A stretch of 22,043 nucleotides of DNA from the IMG/VR virus record IMGVR_UViG_3300027881_000095, positions 1 to 22,043 of that record. One strand, 5' to 3'. The DNA comes from a virus. The position numbers and the translations under genes were made by a program. Below, one piece after another: positions 1 through 5,113 of the stretch. Each line of letters starts with the position of its first letter. Within the stretch, counting starts at the first letter, position 1. Under the pieces are notes generated by a model. It ran no database searches, was not told the origin of the DNA, and saw nothing but the letters and a program-made list of their open reading frames with translations.

Positions 1-2
1 AG

Positions 3-332
3 CCCAAGGCGCCAGCCAAGGCCAAGGCCAAGGCCAAGGCCAAGGCCAAGGCAGGCAACGGAGACGTGGCGAGAGAGATCCGCGAGGCTGTGACCAATAT
101 TGCCGCATCAAAGACGGTCGACCGCCTGTTCCCTGCAAGCATGGAGACGAGCGGCACAAGTGGGAAGGTGCTCGCGGTCTGCAACACCGCCAACGAGTGC
201 CACACCCTGGAGGAGCTGAAGGAGCACTTCGAAGAGGTGGCGACATTGAAGAACCAGATGCCAGAGAAAGAACAACAGTTCGCAAACAAGATCTTCAAGA
301 AAGAAAGGGACAGAATCAATGCAACTGCTTGA
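3..332 (+). CDS. C-terminal part of an Ala-Lys-repeat protein (5' truncated)
   Basis: The reading frame is open to the left edge, so the true start lies outside the window; a GTG at 66 is in frame but the frame continues upstream through it. The visible part begins with Pro-Lys-Ala-Pro and then about six Ala-Lys pairs, a basic, flexible, histone-H1-like linker. A helical, charged C-terminal half follows. Its last 45 residues (around THTLEELKEHF and a final KIFKKERDRI) resemble the short helical tail often found at the end of phage recombination or replication enzymes. That resemblance is inferred from pattern only. The basic linker could bind nucleic acid or join a missing N-terminal catalytic domain to this tail. 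The function cannot be named from this fragment. The gene overlaps the next by 14 bases. Confidence 0.7.
   Translation, partial: PKAPAKAKAKAKAKAKAGNGDVAREIREAVTNIAASKTVDRLFPASMETSGTSGKVLAVCNTANECHTLEELKEHFEEVATLKNQMPEKEQQFANKIFKKERDRINATA
15..50 (+). repeat. (GCCAAG)6 tandem hexanucleotide repeat
   Basis: Six exact copies of GCCAAG lie in frame and encode the Ala-Lys repeat of the truncated gene at the left edge. All copies use the same codons (GCC, AAG). A perfect short tandem array like this can change copy number by replication slippage, which would lengthen or shorten the basic linker without breaking the frame. Confidence 0.9.
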
Positions 333-504
333 ACAAATGCTGATGAGCGCGATTGACATGGTGCACGACTCGCAGGTCGGGCGCGTCACGACGATGAAGA
401 AGGAGGCGCTCGTGGAGATCATCCCTTGCGACCTCACAACGGCAGAGGTGATCGACCCAGTAGAGGTGATCGGAAGGGAGGATTGCGATGAAAGCGAAGT
501 ATGA
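319..504 (+). CDS. hypothetical small acidic protein (61 aa)
   Basis: This small ORF overlaps the end of the Ala-Lys-repeat gene by 14 bases and the next gene by 17 bases, in line with the dense packing of the module. A purine-rich GAAAGGGA lies just before its ATG and may serve as the ribosome binding site. The product is a short protein with an amphipathic N-terminal helix and an acidic C-terminus (final residues EDCDESEV). No motif is recognised. Its position in front of a helix-turn-helix gene suggests an early accessory protein, but this is inference. It is supported mainly by reading-frame continuity and spacing. Confidence 0.5.
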   Translation: MQLLEQMLMSAIDMVHDSQVGRVTTMKKEALVEIIPCDLTTAEVIDPVEVIGREDCDESEV

Positions 505-745
505 GCGAGACGAGTTTTTCGGGATCCAAGAGCTGTCGGAGCTGTTCGGGAGGAGTGAAGAGACCGTCCGGGGATGGCTGCGGAAGGGAGAAATGAAGAA
601 GATCCCACAGTGGACCAAGATCGGTGCGCTATTCAGAAAGCGCAAGGACGAGGGTGACGTCGGGGCAAAGGGCCAGCCGATCCTGGTCAAGAAAGAGGAC
701 TTTGGACGCTGGTGTGAGGAGCATGGACTCGATGCCGAAGCGTAG
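488..745 (+). CDS. helix-turn-helix DNA-binding protein, excisionase-like (85 aa)
   Basis: The N-terminal half has a MerR/excisionase-type helix-turn-helix at about residues 11-33 (IQELSELFGRSEETVRGWLR). A basic linker follows, and then a short closing segment (ILVKKEDFGRWCEEH) like the wing and last helix of small phage excisionase-type proteins. A good Shine-Dalgarno (GGGAGG) sits about 6 bases before the ATG. Proteins of this size and fold act as transcription regulators, excisionases or replication accessory factors. With no integrase in view, a regulator or replication role is more likely than excision. The gene overlaps the preceding small ORF by 17 bases and the following one by about 20 bases. 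Confidence 0.75.
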   Translation: MKAKYERDEFFGIQELSELFGRSEETVRGWLRKGEMKKIPQWTKIGALFRKRKDEGDVGAKGQPILVKKEDFGRWCEEHGLDAEA

Positions 746-938
746 ATGGCGGAAAGACAAGGGCTTCGTCAGCTTCCTCCTCGCGCAGGAATACATCGTG
801 CGCGAGGGGGAGAAGCTGAAGCCCAGCCTGACTGACGGGGTGATCCTTTATATGTTCGAGAGCTGGGTCGCAGCCCGAGAGCCCCAGCTTTTAGACCAGC
901 AACTCAGCCTGCTGGACAAGACGGGAGGTGACCGGTGA
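723..938 (+). CDS. hypothetical protein with basic N-terminus (71 aa)
   Basis: The frame is open from 624, but the upstream part lies inside the helix-turn-helix gene and looks like out-of-frame translation. The likely start is ATG 723 or ATG 732: a GAGGAG at 716-721 is best spaced for ATG 732 (about 10 bases), while ATG 723 is very close to it. The product has a basic start (MPKRRWRKDKGF) and then helical, mixed-charge sequence. No known domain is recognised. Its place among small DNA-binding genes and its basic N-terminus fit a nucleic-acid-associated accessory protein, but this is a guess from context. Its stop is shared with a GTGA, followed by a 56-base gap that holds only a 13-codon ORF. 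Confidence 0.55.
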   Translation: MDSMPKRRWRKDKGFVSFLLAQEYIVREGEKLKPSLTDGVILYMFESWVAAREPQLLDQQLSLLDKTGGDR

Positions 939-994
939 GCGACACGCATAAAGCGCCGCGAGCAGGATACGCTTGAGGCTGATGGAGGCGACGA

Positions 995-1357
995 ATGATG
1001 ACTTCAATCGCGTTGGCGGCAGAGGCCATGGGGGTGGGGGTGCGAAGCCTGACGGTACAGGTGGCGACGGGCCGCTACCCGGGCAGGAAGGTTGACGGGC
1101 GCTGGTATCTGCCGACATGGTTCATCCGATCTTACGAGCCGGCGAGGGTCCGGCATCCTCCGCGCCTCGCATTCATTGAGATCGGGGCAACCAGGCTGAC
1201 CTACGCCTTCACAACAAACAACGAGAGACGGGTATGGCTCAGGAGCGCGAGCCGGTGGGCCGAAGACCGCGAAGCAATCGTTGGCTTGACCAGCCCGCAG
1301 GACAGCTCGGACGAAGATCGGATATGGTCCTTTTGGACTCTGAGGACCACAAAATGA
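995..1357 (+). CDS. HTH-containing hypothetical protein (120 aa)
   Basis: A GGAGG at 984-988 lies 6 bases before ATG 995 (and 9 before ATG 998), so either ATG of the pair may be used. The first 50 residues look like a small excisionase/MerR-type helix-turn-helix: ALAAEAMGVGVRSLTVQVATG, then a GRKVDGRWYLP wing and a helix. The remaining 70 residues are not recognised. They contain a beta-like stretch (LAFIEIGATRLTYAF) and a tryptophan-rich end. The stop overlaps the ATG of the replication-initiator-like gene as ATGA, so the two are probably translationally coupled. A role in replication or early gene regulation is inferred from this coupling. Confidence 0.6.
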   Translation: MMTSIALAAEAMGVGVRSLTVQVATGRYPGRKVDGRWYLPTWFIRSYEPARVRHPPRLAFIEIGATRLTYAFTTNNERRVWLRSASRWAEDREAIVGLTSPQDSSDEDRIWSFWTLRTTK

Positions 1358-2193
1358 CGGACGAAAGGAACCACGAAATGGACACACCGCTGTATATATT
1401 TAGGTCCAACGCTTCTGTTGGAGCTCGATTGCTTTGCGCGTACTTGTGGGGCTTCGCCAGGCCTGGGAAGGAGCGGGCATGGCCAAGCAATGAAACGATC
1501 TGCTCAGACCTCGGAATTTCACGACGCACTGCGCAACGGCTGATCAAAGAGTGCACGGAAAAGGGGCTGTTCTTGGTTGGTGAAACGCCCGAAGGACCAT
1601 GCGGGTTCCACCTCAATGTTGAGAATGCCGCGACAGATTTGACGCGAGGGGCGACAGATTTGACGCGGCCCGCGACAGATTTGACGCAGGAGGCTCTTCT
1701 TAAAGAATTGAAGATAGAATTAGAAGATGTGGTACAAAAAGATCCTGATAGTGAGAAACCGAAAAAGAAGCCGAAGAAGCGCCGAGAGCAGACCGATGAA
1801 GCGTGGGATGCGTATGTCGGGAAGCCCTACCGAGATGACCCAAGCCTTTTGGCCCACCTCAAAGCCCGATTCCCCGCGTATGATGGGCTCAATGGGCGCT
1901 TGGCCTTTGATGAAGTAATCGGCGATGCGAAGCGGTGGTGGATGGGCGCACCTTCAGGCAAGGCCTGGATCGATCCTGCCGGCCTCATCAAGTGGTTCTC
2001 ACGCGATTACCAGCGCGTGCGGTGGAGCTTTGAGAAAGACAATGCGGGGACGGGCAACACCGTGGTTCCGACGCTTCGACCGGACAGAACGGTCTCTCGA
2101 GACCCGCTGAGGGAATCTCTGTTTGATGAAAGCGAGAGGGTCGACAAAGACTTTCGGGATCAATACCTCTCGGTCGTTCGAGGATCGAAATGA
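1354..2193 (+). CDS. winged-helix replication-initiator-like protein (279 aa)
   Basis: The start is taken as ATG 1354, which overlaps the previous stop and has TGAGGA 8 bases upstream. ATG 1378 (AAGGA upstream) is an alternative. The frame stays open back to 1234, but that part looks like out-of-frame shadow. Residues about 17-77 form a winged helix-turn-helix of the kind seen in phage replisome organisers (TICSDLGISRRTAQRLIKE, then GLFLV as the wing). Three copies of Ala-Thr-Asp-Leu-Thr follow at 93-113, then a Lys-rich linker near 135-144, then a Trp-rich C-terminal domain (RWWMGAP, AWIDPAGLIKWF). The probable role is to bind the replication origin and recruit host or phage helicase. The origin may lie within this gene, as in lambda O. 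The fold is inferred from pattern, and the downstream zinc-ribbon and SSB genes support a replication setting. Confidence 0.65.
   Translation: MTDERNHEMDTPLYIFRSNASVGARLLCAYLWGFARPGKERAWPSNETICSDLGISRRTAQRLIKECTEKGLFLVGETPEGPCGFHLNVENAATDLTRGATDLTRPATDLTQEALLKELKIELEDVVQKDPDSEKPKKKPKKRREQTDEAWDAYVGKPYRDDPSLLAHLKARFPAYDGLNGRLAFDEVIGDAKRWWMGAPSGKAWIDPAGLIKWFSRDYQRVRWSFEKDNAGTGNTVVPTLRPDRTVSRDPLRESLFDESERVDKDFRDQYLSVVRGSK
1630..1687 (+). repeat. three direct 16-bp iteron-like repeats, 21-bp period
   Basis: GCGACAGATTTGACGC occurs exactly three times, at 1630-1645, 1651-1666 and 1672-1687. The 5-base spacers differ. The 21-bp period equals about two turns of B-DNA, which would put the three sites on one face of the helix. 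Each copy is itself an imperfect palindrome (12 of 16 positions match its reverse complement). The copies lie in frame within the initiator-like gene and encode Ala-Thr-Asp-Leu-Thr each time with identical codons. The layout is that of replication iterons. Confidence 0.75.
1696..1761. other. AT-rich stretch next to the repeats, candidate DNA-unwinding element
   Basis: By hand count about one third of these 66 bases are G or C, in a window that is otherwise clearly GC-rich. The stretch starts 8 bases after the last iteron-like repeat and includes TTAAAGAATTGAAGATAG and TACAAAAAG. In lambda the O-bound iterons are likewise followed by an A+T-rich segment that melts first. Calling it an unwinding element is inference from position and composition. 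Confidence 0.45.
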
Positions 2194-2555
2194 TCGGGTG
2201 GAAGGGCAGCGAAGCGGCAAGGCAGTGTGTTTCGTGCCTAACGCACCGGCCACAAACAGACTTTTATCCGAAATGGAAGGGCTCAACGGTTCGCAACAAC
2301 ATTTGCTGTGAATGCCATCGCACAAGGCAACGCGAATACGCGCGCAAGTGCCGCGCACGGAAAAGATCCGAGGCGATCTCGGAACCACCCAAGGGAGACT
2401 GGCGCGATATGGCCTCAGAGCTCGCGAGAGGCGACCTAAAGGGCAAGCCCCTCTCCATCCATGTCCGGGTGGGCGCGCCATCATTCAAGGCCGTTGTGAA
2501 GCATCTGGTGGAATCCGGCCTATTGGACAACCCTGAGCGCTGGACGGACCCGTAA
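2190..2555 (+). CDS. zinc-ribbon protein, HNH-associated type (121 aa)
   Basis: The ATG overlaps the stop of the initiator-like gene as ATGA. The N-terminal region has two Cys-x2-Cys knuckles (C13/C16 and C39/C42). Between them lies the pattern CxxC...PxxxFYPK...CxEC, followed by REYAR. This is the zinc-binding module commonly found at the start of phage HNH or endonuclease-VII-like proteins (family knowledge). The His-Asn-His catalytic part is not seen. After residue 60 the protein is instead a short domain with KGDWRDMASELARGDLK and a C-terminal helix-rich segment (FKAVVKHLVESGLLD). It is therefore probably a DNA-binding accessory protein and not a nuclease. Coupling to the initiator gene suggests a replication or recombination role. 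Confidence 0.6.
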   Translation: MIGWKGSEAARQCVSCLTHRPQTDFYPKWKGSTVRNNICCECHRTRQREYARKCRARKRSEAISEPPKGDWRDMASELARGDLKGKPLSIHVRVGAPSFKAVVKHLVESGLLDNPERWTDP

Positions 2556-2568
2556 CGGCGGAGACCAT

Positions 2569-3084
2569 ATGGACCCATACGATCACGGACCCCTGGGTGC
2601 AGCTATATATTATTGCCTCAAAGATCTCGGGCCTCAGACAACAGTTGAGGTCGCGAGAAGAGTGGGTCGCAGCCGTAGCTGGACCTCTCGGTATCTGCGG
2701 CAGATGGTGGCCGACGGGACGATCTTTCGACAAAAGAAAGAGGGGGAAAGACAGATGTGTGTCTACGCACACCAGCTTGGAGACCGCCCCTGCAGCATCT
2801 GCGCGGAGCCCTGCACTACCGGGAGATACTGCCCCGAGTGCAAGCAGAGGTTTCGCCGAGATCGTCTACGCTTCCAAGCCGCAATTGCGCTTGCGGAAGA
2901 GGACCACTTGTCTGGCCGAGAAGTCTCGCCTACCCTGCTCGCTTCTAAGCTACGGGTGCCTCTTTGGGACTTCCGAGATCGGGAGGACCGCCAGCAAGAG
3001 GGGCTTGTATCGCATCTTCTTCGCCGGGGTTTTCTCAGCGATGAATGGGCCCACCGGGCCCGCAACGCAGTCGGCAGCGACTGA
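2569..3084 (+). CDS. winged-helix plus zinc-ribbon protein (171 aa)
   Basis: The start ATG 2569 has GGCGGAG a few bases upstream. Residues about 9-60 read as a winged helix-turn-helix (VEVARRVGRSRSWTSRYLRQ, then MVADGTIFRQ as the wing). Residues 75-91 hold a compact zinc ribbon with cysteines C75, C78, C82, C88 and C91 (CSIC...RYCPEC). The C-terminal half is helical and contains another short winged-helix-like run (TLLASKLRVPLWDFRDR...LVSHLLRRGFL). Such combinations bind DNA as regulators or replication accessory factors. It lies between the initiator-like gene and SSB with short gaps, so it probably belongs to the same early operon. The exact role is unknown. Confidence 0.6.
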   Translation: MDPYDHGPLGAAIYYCLKDLGPQTTVEVARRVGRSRSWTSRYLRQMVADGTIFRQKKEGERQMCVYAHQLGDRPCSICAEPCTTGRYCPECKQRFRRDRLRFQAAIALAEEDHLSGREVSPTLLASKLRVPLWDFRDREDRQQEGLVSHLLRRGFLSDEWAHRARNAVGSD

Positions 3085-3101
3085 CCACAAAGGAGCCACA
3101 C

Positions 3102-3491
3102 ATGGCAAAGGGCGTAAACAAAGTGATTCTGATCGGGAACCTCGGACGAGATCCCGAGGTGCGGCACACGCAGTCGGGGAAGGCCGTCGGCAAGCTGAAC
3201 CTGGCAATCAGCGAGCGAAAAAAAGAAGGCGATACGTGGGTGGACCACACCGAATGGGTGCGGGTCACGGTCTTCGGCAAGACGGCGGAGAACGCGGGGG
3301 AGTATCTGAGGAAGGGGAGGCAGGTCTATGTGGAGGGGCGCATGCAGACCAGCTCCTACAACGACAAAGACGGCAATGAAAAATGGTCCACCGAAGTAGT
3401 GGCCAATGAGATCGTTTTCCTGAGCGGCGGCAGGGAAGACCAAGGGCCCAGGGACAAGGGGCGGGGCTCAGGCGATGAGATGCCATTCTGA
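3102..3491 (+). CDS. ssb: single-stranded DNA-binding protein (129 aa)
   Basis: The product coats single-stranded DNA during replication and recombination. It shows the classic bacterial-type SSB start (GVNKVILIGNLGRDPEVR), an OB-fold of about 105 residues including WVRVTVFGKTAE, LRKGRQVYVEGR and the WSTEVVANEIVFL strand, then a short Gly/Arg-rich linker. The C-terminus DEMPF matches the acidic tip (D-D-x-P-F type) that binds partner enzymes. An AGGAG at 3091-3095 is well spaced for ATG 3102; the in-frame ATG at 3045 would add a non-homologous N-terminal stretch and is not preferred. The linker is shorter than in E. coli SSB, as is common in phages. The next gene starts 17 bases before its stop. 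Confidence 0.95.
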   Translation: MAKGVNKVILIGNLGRDPEVRHTQSGKAVGKLNLAISERKKEGDTWVDHTEWVRVTVFGKTAENAGEYLRKGRQVYVEGRMQTSSYNDKDGNEKWSTEVVANEIVFLSGGREDQGPRDKGRGSGDEMPF

Positions 3492-3723
3492 TCGTGTGGA
3501 GTACCTGGAGTCGGAGTTGCGAAAGCTCCGTCGGCTCCAGGCGCTTGTCGAGTCGGAGGTCCTGGGGAACGGCGATGCATTCAACGACCCTGAGGCGGTG
3601 CGCCGGGCCCTCCAGGACCTTCTTGTTGCACAGCGATGGGGGCGGATCTGGAAAGCCCTCGCGAGGCATTACCGATGGGCAAACGAAGTCGAGATAAGGG
3701 AGCCGCCTTTGAGCGCCGAGTAG
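3475..3723 (+). CDS. hypothetical protein (82 aa)
   Basis: The ORF begins inside the end of ssb (17-base overlap) and ends 49 bases into the nuclease-like gene, so both borders overlap neighbours. The ATG at 3475 lacks a strong Shine-Dalgarno. A GTG at 3496 is an alternative start that would remove most of the ssb overlap. The protein is helical and charged (VEYLESELRKLRRLQALVESEV, then ALQDLLVAQRWGRIWKALARHY), which suggests a coiled-coil hairpin. No family is recognised. It may be a small partner of SSB or of the nuclease-like protein, judged only from position. Confidence 0.5.
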   Translation: MRCHSDRVEYLESELRKLRRLQALVESEVLGNGDAFNDPEAVRRALQDLLVAQRWGRIWKALARHYRWANEVEIREPPLSAE

Positions 3724-4010
3724 CGAACATGCTAACGGAGGCCGGCCCGCCTTCGAGGCGCACGGGATATGAGCAGGCGCAGGATGCCAGCAACGCCCCC
3801 GACGTCGACACAGACGGCATCTTCTGGGTGGAATGCAGCTGTGGGAAGGGACCCAACATCCGCGCCAAGATGAAGCAGGCGCAGGAAGCATCGCCCAGCA
3901 CACAGTGGCCAACGGTGATCACAAAGCGAGACAGGGAGCCTGTTCTTGTCACGATGCTGGCGACGGACTGGTGCGATTTGATCAGCGAGTGGTGGGAGCG
4001 CCGCCACTAG
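3675..4010 (+). CDS. PD-(D/E)XK nuclease-like protein, catalytic Lys missing (111 aa)
   Basis: The start ATG 3675 has GAGG 8 bases upstream and gives the typical beginning GKRSRDKGAAFERRVANML. An in-frame ATG at 3636 has no ribosome binding site. The order of motifs matches the small phage PD-(D/E)XK family often labelled Holliday-junction-resolvase-like: E13 in the first helix, P42-D43-V44, then strand FWVE with E53, and the helix NIRAKMKQAQEA that usually follows. The motif is normally E-x-K; here it is E53-C-S55, with a lysine only at K58. The fold is therefore likely, but cleavage is uncertain: the protein may be inactive, use the shifted lysine, or act as a DNA-binding factor. Two extra cysteines (C54, C56) flank the changed position. 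Confidence 0.65.
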   Translation: MGKRSRDKGAAFERRVANMLTEAGPPSRRTGYEQAQDASNAPDVDTDGIFWVECSCGKGPNIRAKMKQAQEASPSTQWPTVITKRDREPVLVTMLATDWCDLISEWWERRH

Positions 4011-4055
4011 GGGCGCCCTTCGGCGCGACACAATGCCGCTGTGCTCTTCGATATC

Positions 4056-4220
4056 ATGGCAACCTGTCTTGTCGCGCTGATGTTCACAATAGTTGAACTG
4101 AAGGTTTACCGTTGGGCTGCGAAAGAGTTCGTGCGCGACGAGGAACATGAGGCGCTCAAGGACCGCACACTCGAGTTGGAGAAGCAGGTTGCCGGCCTCA
4201 CCGCTCTCTTGGACGACTGA
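4056..4220 (+). CDS. small membrane-anchored coiled-coil protein (54 aa)
   Basis: ATG 4056 opens a 54-codon frame; a GTG at 4041 would add five residues (MLFDI). The first 20 residues are hydrophobic (ATCLVALMFTIVELKVY), enough for one membrane helix. The rest is a charged coiled coil (EEHEALKDRTLELEKQVAGL) ending in Asp-Asp. The last base of its stop is the first base of the next ATG (TGATG), so it is coupled to the metallophosphoesterase gene. There is no clear Shine-Dalgarno; a small hairpin (GCGCC/GGCGC, 4013-4026) lies in the 45-base gap upstream. The topology resembles small phage lysis or membrane proteins, but the real lysis cassette is 7 kb away, so the role is unknown. Confidence 0.5.
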   Translation: MATCLVALMFTIVELKVYRWAAKEFVRDEEHEALKDRTLELEKQVAGLTALLDD

Positions 4221-5113
4221 TGCCCTGGATCACCGCAAACGAAGCCGCCAAAATCTTGGGCATCTCGCCCGCACAGGTCCGGCACCGGGACCGCTATCGC
4301 GCGACGCGTCGCAGAGATCCAGAGGACGGCCTGTGGCGCTACTGGGTGCCCGCCACCGGGGAGCCCGAGGCGCCTGGGGACCAGGGGACGCGCAAATCCA
4401 AGCCCGTGCTCATCGCTTCGATCTGGGACGTTCACATCCCCGACCACGATCCAGGGATATGGGAGACGTTCCTCGACTGGGGTGCAGACGCAAAGATCGA
4501 CTGGCTCATCATCGGCGGCGATTTTCTCGAAGCACAGTCCTGTTCGCAGCACGGCGACTTCCACGTGCCGGCGCTGCAGGACGACGTTGACGCAGGCCGC
4601 AAGGCGCTGGAGGAACTGCGAGAGGTCTTCCCTTCCCAGAGGATCTGCTTTTTCCCCGGAAATCACGAGACGCGACTGCAGCGCATCACCGGGTCTCGTT
4701 TGCCGCAGCATATCGGGGTGCTCGAGTGGCCGTCGCTGCTTGACCTCGAGAGCCTGAGGATCGAATGGGTTGAGGAGCCCCTGCGCGTTGGAGATGTTGC
4801 CTTTCTCCACGGCCAATACACCTCAAAATACCACGCGGCCCGCCACTTGGATCAATGGCGAACGAGCGTTTGTTACGGCCACACCCACCGCCCCCAGACG
4901 TTCTTCCGCGGGGTTGGGTTGGACGGAGCCTTGTTGTCTGCGCACGGGATGCCCTGTATGCGCACGCTGCAGCCGGACTGGCTTGGTGGCAGGCCTTCGG
5001 GTTGGGCACATGGTTGGGGGTACCACGTGTTGGACGGTGATGTTCTTCACACGCAGATGCTGGTCGCGAAGGGGGGACGCGTTGCCTTTGGGAGCCGGAT
5101 CTATGGAGGTTGA
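4220..5113 (+). CDS. HTH-metallophosphoesterase fusion (297 aa)
   Basis: Residues about 4-40 form a MerR/excisionase-type helix-turn-helix (ITANEAAKILGISPAQVRHR with a short Trp-rich wing). After a Pro/Gly linker, residues 62-297 are a calcineurin-like metallophosphoesterase with the full metal site visible: D70-x-H72, G100-D101, G147-N148-H149-E150, H197 and G220-H221-T222-H223. Family members are two-metal phosphoesterases acting on nucleotides, nucleic acids or phosphoproteins; the substrate cannot be told here. The gene ends 11 bases inside the large terminase gene, and no separate small terminase is seen. The helix-turn-helix suggests that the enzyme is brought to DNA, perhaps near the packaging site, which is inference. 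The start is fixed by TGATG overlap with the small membrane protein gene. Confidence 0.85.
   Translation: MPWITANEAAKILGISPAQVRHRDRYRATRRRDPEDGLWRYWVPATGEPEAPGDQGTRKSKPVLIASIWDVHIPDHDPGIWETFLDWGADAKIDWLIIGGDFLEAQSCSQHGDFHVPALQDDVDAGRKALEELREVFPSQRICFFPGNHETRLQRITGSRLPQHIGVLEWPSLLDLESLRIEWVEEPLRVGDVAFLHGQYTSKYHAARHLDQWRTSVCYGHTHRPQTFFRGVGLDGALLSAHGMPCMRTLQPDWLGGRPSGWAHGWGYHVLDGDVLHTQMLVAKGGRVAFGSRIYGG

Noticed and set aside
935-976. 13-codon ORF starting with GTG after the 723-938 gene
   Set aside because: It is too short to support as a gene and has no recognisable content; it may only relay ribosomes to the next gene.
1234-1353. Earlier start (ATG 1234) for the initiator-like gene
   Set aside because: The added 40 residues lie inside the previous gene and look like frame-shifted sequence. 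ATG 1354 makes an ATGA overlap with a good ribosome binding site.
2597-3379. 260-codon + strand ORF across the wHTH/zinc gene and ssb
   Set aside because: It is out of frame with two well-supported genes (ssb is certain), and its product is low-complexity and Arg/Gly-rich.
3265-3912. 215-codon minus-strand ORF over ssb and the nuclease-like gene
   Set aside because: Cys/Arg/Pro-rich shadow of three + strand genes with no own start signals.
4011-4030. Hairpin GCGCC-CTTC-GGCGC as a terminator
   Set aside because: Only 5 bp of stem and no U-run; adjacent genes appear to be co-transcribed.
4770-5102. N-terminal extension of the terminase frame to 4770
   Set aside because: The extension overlaps the C-terminal half of the phosphoesterase, reads as shadow, and ATG 5103 has a Shine-Dalgarno.
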